In this document: positions 8,227-20,278 of the stretch, piece after piece | Layout: each line of letters opens with the position of its first letter | Position numbering within the stretch: the first letter of the stretch is position 1 | Origin: Chaetoceros tenuissimus | Taxonomy: Eukaryota; Bacillariophyta; Thalassiosirophyceae; Chaetocerotales; Chaetocerotaceae | Assembly (NCBI GenBank): GCA_021927905.1 | Contig: BLLK01000029.1 | Location: 744,001 to 808,000, forward strand | Reading direction: 5' to 3' | DNA length: 64,000 bases | The notes under the pieces: generated by a model | Told to the model about the DNA's origin: nothing | The model's input: the letters and a program-made list of their open reading frames with translations, nothing else | Database searches by the model: none | Position numbers and translations under genes: made by a program

Positions 8227-11200
8227 ATGAATTCACCTTTGGAACTTGGAGAATGCTTCTGGGAACAAGAAGCAAAACAACAGTTCTGGAAGACTCCTCA
8301 AGAGGAGGAAGAAATCCTATGGGAAGAATACTTCGCAACTTCGATTCCAATGGATGTCTATGACTTTATTTCCTCTCCACCCGTTGAAGTGGAAGCTAGT
8401 CTCAGTGTGCAAGCCGACCAAATGAAAAAGGATCCATTAACTGCTCCAGTCTCATTATTGCAACCTCGCACTATTAATGGGCATCGCGATACGAAGTTAT
8501 GTAGAACTCTATTTGATTCCGGTGGAACTTGTGACATCATTCATCGACGTGCCTTACCGAAGAATTGTCCAGTTTATGATTTAACAGAGGCATCTCCGTC
8601 TATTGGCATAGGTGGTACTGTCTACTTCAAACAATATGTAATTCTAGAAAATAGCGTATTGCCCGAGTTTGGAAGAAAGCATAATATTGAAAAGATCTTT
8701 GCGCTTGTACATGATGGAGTGTGTCCTCATGATATCATCTTGGGTCAGAGAACTTTGGCAGCAATGGGCTTAGTACTGAACTACCAGGACCAAACAATGT
8801 CTTGGATGGACATCACCGTTTCCATGAAATCTCGTCGTCATTGGAATAACCGTACGAATGTGCAGCTAGCCTTCACTGAATATGGATATGATGATGAAGT
8901 GGAGGAGCAAGATGAATCTTTTATTCTGGAGTCTAAGTATGACAAAGTTTCAGGAAAAGAAGTAGCAGATGCTCAGCAGCACTTGTCAGAAGAACAGAGG
9001 AAAGATCTACATCGTGTACTGGACGAGTTCACTACGCTATTTGATGGTCAACTAAAAGTATATCCTGATAGCAAGGTTCATCTTCATCTCAAGCCTGATG
9101 CTCAGCCTCGTCAGAGTCGCCCTTACAAGGTTCCTTATGCACACGAAAAAGTTTTCAAGGAAGAACTTGATCGTTTGGTGCAACAAGGTGTTCTTTCTCC
9201 CGCTAACCGATCCATCTGGACTGCTCCAACTTTCATTATTCCAAAGAAGGACGGTCGGGTACGCTGGGTAAGCGATTTCCGGTATCTAAATAAGAATTTG
9301 CAACGAAAACAGTATGAGCTACCAAGAATTAAAGACATTCTCGAAAGGAGAAAAGGGTACAAATTTTTTACCAAGCTTGATATTTCGATGCAATATTACA
9401 CCTTCGAGTTGGATGAGGAAAGCAAAAACTTATGCACAATCACTACTCCATTTGGTATGTATAAGTATAACAGACTGCCAATGGGGATTCTGGAATCTCC
9501 AGACATTGCTCAAGAGATAATGGAAAATGTGCTACGTGATGAGGACTGTGAAATCTACATCGATGATATTGGTATCTTCTCCGATGATTGGAGCGAACAT
9601 GTTGGTAAGATTCAGCGTATACTTAAAAAGCTGCAGGATCACGGATTCACTATGAATCCACTCAAGTGTGAATGGGCCGTACAAGAAACTGATTGGCTCG
9701 GACATTGGTTAACTCCAAGTGGACTAAAACCTTGGTCCAAGAAGATCAAACCGCTTTTGGCCATGCAACCTCCTAAAAATGTGAAGCAAGTACGCAGTTT
9801 CATAGGGGCTGTAAATTTTTATAAAGATATGTGGCAACGTAGAGCTCATTTGCAGAAGCCGCTAACAGATCTTTTAAAGACAAACAACTTCCACTGGGGC
9901 ACAGAACAGCAGCAAGCGTTTGAGCAAATTAAAGCAACAATGGCGAAAGACGTTCTTCTTTTTTATCCTGATCATAACCAACCTTTTTTTATCTATACCG
10001 ACAGCTCGGACTATCAGTTGGGAGCTACACTGGCTCAGCATGATGCTGATGGAAATCTTCGACCAGTGGCCTTCTTTTCAAAGAAGCTTAATGCAGCTCA
10101 ACGAAATTATCCTACTGGTGAAAAGGAATTTTTGTCGATCTTCGAGACATTAAAAACTTACCGTACTATGCTTCTAGGTGCTCAAATCCACATTTACACT
10201 GATCATAAAAATCTTACATACAAGAATATATCATCCCAACGAATGCTACGCTGGAGAATGTACATAGAGGAATTCGGACCTCAATTACATTTTATTCCGG
10301 GCGAAGTCAATACTTGTGCAGATTATTTCTCACGTATGGAAGTTGACAGTAAGATTCTTGAGGAGAAGAGTAATGGTCCTAGTACAAAAAGAAACTTGGA
10401 AGAATCTTTCTTTCAGGATTTAATTTTTGATGATCTTCGGTTAGCAGAATGTTTTGCAAATTTACCTTTGTCTGAAATGTTTATTAATGTCGCTGAAAAC
10501 GCTATTTTTCCTTTGGATTACAACAGAATAGCCTTAGCACAACAACAGGATATGCAATTAGCGCAACTAAGACAGAGAAGCCCAGCTGATTACTCTTTAC
10601 GACAGATGAATCCTCAAGTGCAACTCGTGATGTACAAAGATAGGATATTTGTACCAACGCAGTATTCCGTACGTATCTTGCGGTGGTATCATAATGCTCT
10701 TAATCATTGCGGTGAAGAAAAATTGAAGAAAACCTTCAACGAAAACTTCTTTAGTCCCAGAGCTACAGAAACCATTAAGGAGATTTGTTCTAAATGCGAA
10801 ATATGTCAAGTAAACAAGACAGCTAGTGTTCAATATGGACATTTACCTCCAAGAACAGTTACTATGAATCCTTGGCATACGGTAGCAGTAGATCTAATTG
10901 GACCATGGAAATTCAAAGTGCAAGGAGTAACAGTGGAATTTCATGCCTTGACAATGGTGGATCAAGATACTAACCTTGTCGAAGCAGTACGTATTCAAAA
11001 CAAACATGCAAATCATATAGCAACGTTGTTTGAAAATAATTGGCTTTCAAGGTATCCTAGACCGGTTAAGTGCATTCATGATCAAGGAGGTGAATTTACA
11101 GGATCAGAGTTTCAGGAGATGTTGAATAGGTTTAATATCAGACCAGCACAAATCACTACCAGAAATCCACAGGGTAATAGTATTTGTGAACGAATGCATC

Positions 11201-11667
11201 AAACAATGCTCAATCAAATTCGATCTTTACTTCGTCAGCATCCACCACAGACAGTAGCAGAAGCAACTCAAGCAATAGATACTTTACTTGCCAATACTGT
11301 TTATGCATTGAGAACTGCGGTACATTCGACGATGAATGCATCTCCAGGAGCATTAGCGTTTCAAAGGAATATGATTTTGAATTTACCTTTCATTGTTGAT
11401 TTGAATAATCTCAGAGCTAGGAGGCAAGAAATAGTTGATAGAAGCAATCAAAGAGAAAATGATAACCGAATTGATTATAATTATCAAGTTGGAAATTGGG
11501 TATTGGTAATTGCAGATTCATATCGAACTACAAGCAAATTGGATATAAGATTTGAGGGTCCGTTTCAGATAACGCAAGTTCATGTTAATGGAAATGTTAC
11601 CATTCGTCGCAGACCAGGCATTTTGGAAAGGGTGAACATCCGTAGAATAAGACCATATCGTAGATAG
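8227..11667 (+). CDS. pol: retrotransposon Pol: protease, RT, RNase H, integrase
   Basis: 1,146 residues, intact. The aspartic protease motif FDSGG has its catalytic Asp at residue 97 and is followed by ILGQ. Reverse transcriptase spans about residues 270-470, with the catalytic YIDD at 444-447. RNase H starts near 590 (IYTDSSDYQLGATLAQ) and includes GEKEFLSIFETL and IYTDHKNL. The integrase has an HHCC zinc finger (HNALNHCG...ICSKCEICQ, about 822-860). Its catalytic DDE core comprises VDLIGPW, HDQGGEF and NSICERMH, with 35 residues between the second Asp and the Glu. No chromodomain is obvious at the C-terminus. The ATG at 8227 is the first after multiple stops, so pol is translated separately from gag or from a spliced RNA. 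Confidence 0.96.
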   Translation: MNSPLELGECFWEQEAKQQFWKTPQEEEEILWEEYFATSIPMDVYDFISSPPVEVEASLSVQADQMKKDPLTAPVSLLQPRTINGHRDTKLCRTLFDSGGTCDIIHRRALPKNCPVYDLTEASPSIGIGGTVYFKQYVILENSVLPEFGRKHNIEKIFALVHDGVCPHDIILGQRTLAAMGLVLNYQDQTMSWMDITVSMKSRRHWNNRTNVQLAFTEYGYDDEVEEQDESFILESKYDKVSGKEVADAQQHLSEEQRKDLHRVLDEFTTLFDGQLKVYPDSKVHLHLKPDAQPRQSRPYKVPYAHEKVFKEELDRLVQQGVLSPANRSIWTAPTFIIPKKDGRVRWVSDFRYLNKNLQRKQYELPRIKDILERRKGYKFFTKLDISMQYYTFELDEESKNLCTITTPFGMYKYNRLPMGILESPDIAQEIMENVLRDEDCEIYIDDIGIFSDDWSEHVGKIQRILKKLQDHGFTMNPLKCEWAVQETDWLGHWLTPSGLKPWSKKIKPLLAMQPPKNVKQVRSFIGAVNFYKDMWQRRAHLQKPLTDLLKTNNFHWGTEQQQAFEQIKATMAKDVLLFYPDHNQPFFIYTDSSDYQLGATLAQHDADGNLRPVAFFSKKLNAAQRNYPTGEKEFLSIFETLKTYRTMLLGAQIHIYTDHKNLTYKNISSQRMLRWRMYIEEFGPQLHFIPGEVNTCADYFSRMEVDSKILEEKSNGPSTKRNLEESFFQDLIFDDLRLAECFANLPLSEMFINVAENAIFPLDYNRIALAQQQDMQLAQLRQRSPADYSLRQMNPQVQLVMYKDRIFVPTQYSVRILRWYHNALNHCGEEKLKKTFNENFFSPRATETIKEICSKCEICQVNKTASVQYGHLPPRTVTMNPWHTVAVDLIGPWKFKVQGVTVEFHALTMVDQDTNLVEAVRIQNKHANHIATLFENNWLSRYPRPVKCIHDQGGEFTGSEFQEMLNRFNIRPAQITTRNPQGNSICERMHQTMLNQIRSLLRQHPPQTVAEATQAIDTLLANTVYALRTAVHSTMNASPGALAFQRNMILNLPFIVDLNNLRARRQEIVDRSNQRENDNRIDYNYQVGNWVLVIADSYRTTSKLDIRFEGPFQITQVHVNGNVTIRRRPGILERVNIRRIRPYRR

Positions 11668-11695
11668 TGATGACTGCCCAGCATTGGTCAGTCAT

Positions 11696-11706
11696 GAGGA
11701 GAAGAG
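11696..11706 (+). promoter_or_regulatory. polypurine tract
   Basis: GAGGAGAAGAG directly abuts the TG of the 3' LTR. This is the expected position for the RNase H-resistant primer of plus-strand DNA synthesis. Confidence 0.8.
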
Positions 11707-11922
11707 TGCTACAGATGGTAGCTAACGGTTAGGATAACGCATCCTGACCTGACATGGATTATATTTAGCATTGGCAGAATTCTTTGGTTCTATTCTTCTT
11801 CCGTTACGTCATCAGAATTCTGATAAGAATTCTGTCTCTTTTATATTCGGAACAAACATTCTTTTAGGTAGCGATTAGTAACATAATTCCCATCTAATTA
11901 CTTTGAATCCTTCGTTGTATCA
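11707..11922 (+). repeat. 3' LTR
   Basis: 216 bp, TGCTACAG to GTATCA, read as identical base for base to 6621-6836. It should provide the polyadenylation signal of the element and could drive transcription into the flanking region 11923-12243. Confidence 0.95.
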
Positions 11923-11927
11923 ACTTC
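11923..11927 (+). repeat. right target-site duplication of the gypsy element
   Basis: ACTTC, matching 6616-6620. Removing the element and one copy gives the pre-insertion site. Confidence 0.95.
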
Positions 11928-12187
11928 TTGGTGTCGAAAATATTAGCCACGACCAATTCATTCATGTTGACATTTTAAAATATTTCTTTCAAAGTTATCC
12001 AGTAGATAATCTCTTGACACTCTTCTATGAAATGGATTTCAAACAATGCAGAGGTTACCAGACGCTTCTGATGAATAGGTGGTACCAGGAAGAGCAACAG
12101 TTAGGTAAAATTTTAAAAAGATATAACTTCGATTCTAGAACGAAACCACTGGAAGATAACAAAAGCGACCTTTCCACTAAAGGCTAA
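11928..12187 (+). other. open frame directly downstream of the retrotransposon, possible gene remnant
   Basis: An open frame of about 87 codons begins within the end of the LTR and continues to TAA at 12185-12187. It includes GVENISHDQFIHVDILKYF, then YEMDFKQCRGYQTLLMNRW. The composition looks protein-like and is less typical of a chance frame, but it has no ATG of its own near the left end. In the rebuilt empty site the same frame hits a stop about 30 bp upstream of the insertion point. It could be the last exon of a gene cut by the insertion, or chance. No family recognised. Confidence 0.25.
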
Positions 12188-12243
12188 ACTTTCAAATTTG
12201 AATTCTTATAATCAAGATTATATACTTGAAGAACTGTAATACT

Positions 12244-14106
12244 TTAGACCTCATTGATGAACTCGTGGAGATTGTAGCTATATCTTGAGTCATCCCCAAT
12301 CAAGTATGTGATTCTATTTACAATATTATCCAATTGCTCATCATCAACATCTGCAGGTCCGAACCATTGCTTGGAATTATAGAAAGCTCCTCTTCTGCTA
12401 TGAAGAAGCTCAATGTCATAACTCTCTAGCCAAATCTCGTAAACATTGTCTTCTTGTCGAGCATGGCTGTATACTCTGGTTTCCACGTAAAGTTGCTTAT
12501 CAAACTCTTCACTCATTCTATGAGTAATTTTTTCTGCTAGAGCTAAGTCTTGATCAGATCCGGAGCACGCGATTACTAAATGTCCACGGAATTGTTCTGC
12601 ACCTGCATCATCCTTGTAGTAGGTGTAGTTTGACTCACGGACATATTTGTTCTTGAATGTTTGTGTTTCGTTTTGATGCTCATTCTTAAACTCTTCAAGC
12701 TCAGACTTGAATGTAACAAGGTTATCACTATCCTCCAACCCATAGTTAAAGTCAAATACATTGTTTTCAGGTTGGAAGTCTTCATCATCGAAATAGAGAT
12801 CTTCTCCTTCTTCTACATATACTTCATCCATCCAGTTCTCGAAAGCAGCCATTGTGATGTCTTCCTGATCATACTCAGTTGCAAGTTCTACAATATTTGT
12901 TTCTTTTGGAGTAAAGGTTGGAATTTCGTCATAACCTAAACCGTTGAAATATCTCAAAAGCTCATCCATGTCTGCATTTTCACAGTCTTCCCAAGAGAAG
13001 TTGAACTCGTTCTCTCTGCAGTGAGCATAACGACTGTAGGCACACAATTGGGGCATCCAATGATTCAAAATAAGAGGAGACTCAGGATTGTGTTTGCACG
13101 ATGCAAGAATCAAGTTCTCCACATCGAAATCAAGATCATAGATTAGCCAACGCAAAGGGTCTTCATTTTTAATAGACTCTCCATACTCAACTCCATTCAC
13201 ATCAGTAGCAGTTCCATTCATGATGAGATTGATTTCATCTACAGTTTGGCGATCTAATCTCTCTAGTTCATAATGTGGACGAATCATTGCTTGCTTGTTA
13301 TCAATAAGAGATCCATCTTGGAATCCATTGATTGTTCCAGTCAATTCCTTGAGTGCATTCTGTAGTCTAACAAGATCCTGATTATTGATCTTGGTCTGCT
13401 CGTAAATAGGGTCATCATTATCTGGGAATGCATTTGTATCAACTCCTAAGTCTTCAAGCATCTTCTCCTTCATCTGAGAGGCAGTCAAGGTCTCATCCTC
13501 TTCACTTAGCTCGATTGAAACTTCATCCTCGGTAATGTCTAGCTTTTTCAAGAACTTGCTCAAGTCCTTTTCTTGCAATCCAGCATCGTCAAACTGCTCA
13601 TCAATCATTTTTTCAATGTTTTCCTCATAGAAAGAAGCTGAAGTAGGTCCGTCCAATTGATCCTGTATATCAGAGAGTGCCTTACGTCTGGCAACAGTTG
13701 CTTGAATTTCTCTCAATTGAGTATTGTAAAGCTCGTCCTCAGGATCTTCGGCGAGAGGAATCTCAGGAATTTCTTCAATTTCTTCATTGGCGTATTCTTC
13801 CTCTCCTTCCTCCTCCTCGTACTCTTCATATTCATATTCGCCATCTTCCTCTTCCTCGTCTACCTCGACGTATTCATATTCGTACTCATACTCATCGTCT
13901 TCTTCCTCAGCTTTTTTTCCTGCAAAAAGCTGCATATTCTTCTTTCCGTGCAAGGTTTTATGTACATCAATTCCAATATTTTTATTCTCTACTTGTCTTC
14001 TAGTCCCTGTAGAATAAGACGTAGTAGGAAAAGTGAAGGAAAATCCATTTGCTGACTGTTGGATGTTCAGTGCAGCCAGAAAGACGCTTAATGCTAATTG
14101 ATTCAT
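12244..14106 (-). CDS. plastid-targeted acidic protein of unknown function
   Basis: 620 residues, one exon. The N-terminus is a signal peptide followed by ANGFSFTFP, the diatom plastid motif with Phe at +1, and a basic, hydroxylated transit-like stretch, so import to the stroma is likely. Residues 66-105 are a run of Glu and Tyr (EYEYEYEYVEVDEEEE). The rest is acidic and mostly helical, with WLIYDLDFDVENLILASC and an ordered C-terminal domain (FRGHLVIACSGSDQDLALAE, then LYVETRVYSHARQEDNVYEI). I do not recognise a family. Conserved-looking Trp and Cys residues in the last 300 residues suggest a folded domain. It is divergent from the CDC48 gene. Confidence 0.75.
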   Translation of the reverse strand: MNQLALSVFLAALNIQQSANGFSFTFPTTSYSTGTRRQVENKNIGIDVHKTLHGKKNMQLFAGKKAEEEDDEYEYEYEYVEVDEEEEDGEYEYEEYEEEEGEEEYANEEIEEIPEIPLAEDPEDELYNTQLREIQATVARRKALSDIQDQLDGPTSASFYEENIEKMIDEQFDDAGLQEKDLSKFLKKLDITEDEVSIELSEEDETLTASQMKEKMLEDLGVDTNAFPDNDDPIYEQTKINNQDLVRLQNALKELTGTINGFQDGSLIDNKQAMIRPHYELERLDRQTVDEINLIMNGTATDVNGVEYGESIKNEDPLRWLIYDLDFDVENLILASCKHNPESPLILNHWMPQLCAYSRYAHCRENEFNFSWEDCENADMDELLRYFNGLGYDEIPTFTPKETNIVELATEYDQEDITMAAFENWMDEVYVEEGEDLYFDDEDFQPENNVFDFNYGLEDSDNLVTFKSELEEFKNEHQNETQTFKNKYVRESNYTYYKDDAGAEQFRGHLVIACSGSDQDLALAEKITHRMSEEFDKQLYVETRVYSHARQEDNVYEIWLESYDIELLHSRRGAFYNSKQWFGPADVDDEQLDNIVNRITYLIGDDSRYSYNLHEFINEV

Positions 14107-14684
14107 TCTTTGGAAAGATAGATGGAAAAAATATTTTTTCCTAGTTCTATCTCAAACAGTGATTGCTTCACAGCCGTAGACCTAATTTACCGATTGAATT
14201 CAAGATAATCCAAGTACAAGCTTTTGTATTGTGTAGTGGAAAAGGTACCTGAGTTATTAGCTTCATGTAGTCAAACCACTCAAATGAAAGGCTCTCAGCA
14301 CATCCATCATCAATCTCTGAAGAATTTGGCGCGAAAGGTACAGTGAACCGGAGGCCACAAATTTCTCTTTCTTATCTAGCTATCTGAAATTCTCGTGGCA
14401 TATCATCATATCATGTCACTTCGAATCTTATCTGTATCGGGTTGGTAGTGACGCACTAAGTAGCTTCATGGCAGCCTTCAATTTGCCCACTTTGCTTCCA
14501 GTTGGATCCATCATGTCTTTTTCTCGTTTGATGCTCGGTGTAGCTTGAAGCTTTCTTTCCAACATCAACTTCTACAGCAAAACCAGCCGAATTAGGTCAC
14601 ACTACATTTGGTTTCATAGTTCCTTTGTGAAAAAGTTTTCTGGCATTCTTTTCCACAAGACTTACAATTTGTATTCAATAGAAC
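14107..14684. promoter_or_regulatory. divergent promoter region, no gene seen
   Basis: 578 bp between the start of the acidic plastid protein (minus) and the start of the CDC48-like gene (plus), so it should hold two promoters. I found no convincing ORF, strong palindrome or RNA gene. Both flanking genes carry signal peptides, which may mean shared expression, but no common motif was identified. Confidence 0.4.
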
Positions 14685-17595
<2,911 letters not shown>

Positions 17596-17710
17596 ATATA
17601 AAAACATAAATAGAAACTGTGCTATACTAGCTACTTTAAGTTTGCTTTTTGTATACTACATTTTAATGTCATCGTGACATACACTCTGATAAATTACATT
17701 TTCCGATTTT

Positions 17711-19027
17711 TTACCCTAATAGTGGAACTTCTAATCCGTTGATATCTACCGGGGGAAGAATCATTTGTCCTTCAGCATTATTATTTTTTCCTCCTTGTTC
17801 AATCAAAAGTATCAAATTGACAAGAGACCTTTGTGTTTGCATCAAATATCCATCTAGACTACATTGAAACCATTCTTGAATAACCTCCAAACAAGAGCAC
17901 GTTTTTGTAACAAGAGTGGAATGATCGAGTGCCTCGTTTTGTTTCACAGTAACCTCGTCAGTTAAAATAACGCAGTCATTATGCAGTTGTGGATGGATTT
18001 GGATTTTATGCTCTAGACAGTGCCCATTTTTGTATGGGCCAACAGTCAAAGTGACTTTGTTGTGATTTCTCTCAATGAACATTAGTACTGATCCATATTG
18101 ACCGAATCCTAGTATTTGCTTTGTTTTACGCATCAACCCTTCAACAAAATTCGTATGTGAAGGAGGTAAAATAATTTGCGAAGTTGATGCCTCTATCCAT
18201 TCACCTTCAGCATATTCACGTCTATTTGAGTTTAGAGACTGAAATGAAGTTGAACCACCTTTATGATCTGTTACAATCAAGGAATCGAAAGATTCCAACC
18301 AATCGCGTAGTAAATCTGGATTGCTCACAACATCCATAGTATCTCTTACTGTAGTATTGTGAATGCTACACGAGAGTTTGAAAGAATCAGACGATCTTTC
18401 CTCTATAGTTGGCCATCGTTGTAGAAATATTGATGATTGGATATCTTTCTGAGGCGAAGGGTGGTCAAATGGATTCGGAGGACTTACAATTCGTCCATCT
18501 GGATCTTCTTCTTCAAATACTGATTCACGAAAACTGTTCAAATGAAAACTTCCTTCATTATCCTCCGCTTGATGCATAAGCGTAGAGAAATTCATACTGT
18601 GTTCAAGTGGTTTTGTGTCTGTACTGAGCAAACTTTCTTCCATAGTTGGAATAATACTTTGATCAGATTCAGAAGAAATCATCTTTTCATACAGATCTGA
18701 AGTCTTACAGATATCTTCAAATCTTTCTTCATTACATCCTTTTTCATAACTACAATCATGAGATTCACTTGATGGCACTTTCTTCGTGCTATCTACTGCA
18801 AAAGGAAATACATACATGCTATCTATACTATCATCGTCATCTATATTATCCCTGGGTTCAATTTTTTTCACTTCCGAATTGAATTCATGTAAAGAATTAG
18901 GAAAAAGAGGAACCTCAGTATCATCAGATTTTACATGTTTTGACGATGATGTTGATGATTGGCTCTCGCTTCTCGTGTCTTTCTGCGGGAAAAGATCAAC
19001 TCTATTCGGTGAAAGAGCTGAATCCAT
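17711..19027 (-). CDS. uncharacterised protein with possible START/SRPBCC-like C-terminal domain
   Basis: 438 residues, one exon. The first 200 residues are hydrophilic, Ser/Asp/Glu-rich and probably disordered. From about 220 the sequence looks folded: VRDTMDVVSNPDLLRDWLESF is the kind of opening seen in SRPBCC/START lipid-binding domains. Beta-rich stretches follow (REYAEGEWIEASTSQIILP, VLMFIERNHNKVTLTVGPY) and then a long helix near 370-400 (SCLEVIQEWFQCSLDGYLMQ). There are no membrane segments. The domain guess rests on pattern only; lipid binding is not shown. It is convergent with CDC48, with 115 bp between stops, and divergent from the MDP-1 gene. Confidence 0.6.
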   Translation of the reverse strand: MDSALSPNRVDLFPQKDTRSESQSSTSSSKHVKSDDTEVPLFPNSLHEFNSEVKKIEPRDNIDDDDSIDSMYVFPFAVDSTKKVPSSESHDCSYEKGCNEERFEDICKTSDLYEKMISSESDQSIIPTMEESLLSTDTKPLEHSMNFSTLMHQAEDNEGSFHLNSFRESVFEEEDPDGRIVSPPNPFDHPSPQKDIQSSIFLQRWPTIEERSSDSFKLSCSIHNTTVRDTMDVVSNPDLLRDWLESFDSLIVTDHKGGSTSFQSLNSNRREYAEGEWIEASTSQIILPPSHTNFVEGLMRKTKQILGFGQYGSVLMFIERNHNKVTLTVGPYKNGHCLEHKIQIHPQLHNDCVILTDEVTVKQNEALDHSTLVTKTCSCLEVIQEWFQCSLDGYLMQTQRSLVNLILLIEQGGKNNNAEGQMILPPVDINGLEVPLLG

Positions 19028-19520
19028 GATTTACAACTGTAATTTTACTGTTATCTATGCCACCTCCACAATCGAGACTGTCATAAGTTGTAGAGAAGCT
19101 TTTGTGCCTTGTTGGATTTCGAAGAACAATTACTATATAGAACAAATAAGAAGTACAGTGAGCACAAGACAGTACAGTACTCAAATACTCACTATCCATT
19201 GAAGTGCGCTATCTTTTTGAAAAGTTGACACTTCTTACGAATTCAATGAGTCAATCATGACATCTTTGGATAATTTAGTAAGGTACAATTTTATTGAGTG
19301 GAAAAACTTTCTAGAAACCTGTTGGATGATGATGATTCGATTCAACTGATAGTGAGATAGTAGAAGAAAGGATAATTACGAGTAGACTAGCAATAGATTC
19401 AAAAAGATAAAGCTATGAGTAGAGTAATAATGCACCAGAAGCAACATCGCTGTTAGTAAGTAGTTAGTATCGTCGAATAAACTATTTGGCTATGCTCATG
19501 CCAGGAGCCGTATTTTCTTT

Positions 19521-19534
19521 TGATGACGTCATCA
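19521..19534. promoter_or_regulatory. 14-bp CRE-type palindrome
   Basis: TGATGACGTCATCA is a perfect palindrome with the full bZIP/CRE site TGACGTCA at its centre, 98 bp before the MDP-1 start. It lies in the 604-bp region 19028-19631 shared with the divergent gene at 17711-19027. In Phaeodactylum, TGACGT/ACGTCA elements mediate CO2 and cAMP responses of carbonic anhydrase promoters. Whether that holds here is inference. No gene was found in the rest of the region. Confidence 0.5.
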
Positions 19535-19631
19535 TACAACAATAGAAAGCATCATTGTCTTCAAAGTAGTGTATCGGTTTATCCACAAAGTTTTTGATAC
19601 AATTTGATAAATCTTTCACACTTTTTTACAA

Positions 19632-20252
19632 ATGCAACTCACAAAGCTAATTGTCTTCGATCTAGATTTCTGTATCTGGAAACCGGAGATGTATCAACTG
19701 CAAGGTCCACCTCAACTCAAAAATTTGCGGAGTCTCCAAGTCAAGCCCAAAAGGAATCATCAACGGAAAAATAAGTCAATACAAACTACATCTTCTATTC
19801 CAAATAGTCCAAATACCAATCAGAAAGGAATAGTATTGACTGATAGAACTGGAACACCTATAACAGTATTTGAAGGTGCATCCTTGGCTTTATCAGAAAT
19901 CAACAAGTGGAAGAGAGATGAATCTATTGATTGTGAGATACGTGTTGCTATTGCTTCTTGTACCAATGAACCAGCTTGGGCAAGAAAATGTTTGAGCCAC
20001 TTGGTTGTCGATGATGGTAGCACGTTATCTAGCTGCTTTGATCATATCGAGATTCGGCCAGGAGATAAGAGGAATCATTTCCAGAGTCTACAACGTATTA
20101 CAAATGTGAACTATCAAGATATGACATTTTTTGATGATTATGATCTCAATATTGAAAACGTACAGACTCTGGGAGTTAATTGTTATCATACGCCGTATGG
20201 AATGTCTAGTGATATATGGGATGAAGCGAAGCAATCATTTGAGTTTCTGTAG
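19632..20252 (+). CDS. MDP1: magnesium-dependent phosphatase-1 (HAD superfamily)
   Basis: 206 residues, one exon. The N-terminal motif IVFDLDFCIWKPEMY contains the nucleophile Asp10 and the acid Asp12 of the HAD fold and the Trp typical of MDP-1 (FDLDxxxW). After a variable insert rich in Lys and Asn comes VLTDRTGTPITVFEGA, then IRVAIASCTNEPAWARKCL (motif II, with Ser/Thr after the hydrophobic strand), IRPGDKRNHF (motif III Lys) and MTFFDDYDLNIENVQTLGV (acidic motif IV). Family members dephosphorylate phosphotyrosine or glycated proteins and depend on Mg. The gene ends only 26 bp from the stop of the convergent M3 peptidase gene, so the transcripts probably overlap. Confidence 0.87.
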   Translation: MQLTKLIVFDLDFCIWKPEMYQLQGPPQLKNLRSLQVKPKRNHQRKNKSIQTTSSIPNSPNTNQKGIVLTDRTGTPITVFEGASLALSEINKWKRDESIDCEIRVAIASCTNEPAWARKCLSHLVVDDGSTLSSCFDHIEIRPGDKRNHFQSLQRITNVNYQDMTFFDDYDLNIENVQTLGVNCYHTPYGMSSDIWDEAKQSFEFL

Positions 20253-20278
20253 TGAAACTTTTACTTTTTAATAATAGT

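Larger units (their letters stand above)
6621..11922 (+). mobile_element. complete Ty3/gypsy-type LTR retrotransposon, 5,302 bp
   Basis: The element runs from TG at 6621 to CA at 11922. It has two 216-bp LTRs that I read as identical, a 5-bp target duplication, a gag gene, a pol gene and a purine tract beside the 3' LTR. Pol domains come in the order protease, reverse transcriptase, RNase H, integrase, which defines the gypsy (Metaviridae) arrangement as opposed to copia. No frameshift or stop interrupts either gene. Identical LTRs mean little time has passed since insertion, so the copy may still be active. Two features are unusual: no TGG-type tRNA primer site follows the 5' LTR, and gag and pol are separated by 183 bp with stops. 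It lies between the start of the acyl-CoA synthetase gene and the 3' end of the next gene. Confidence 0.96.

Noticed and set aside
13657-14055. Long hydrophobic and Ser-rich frames antisense to the acidic plastid protein
   Set aside because: They mirror the Glu/Tyr-rich repeat of the real gene; low-complexity coding gives long antisense frames by codon bias.
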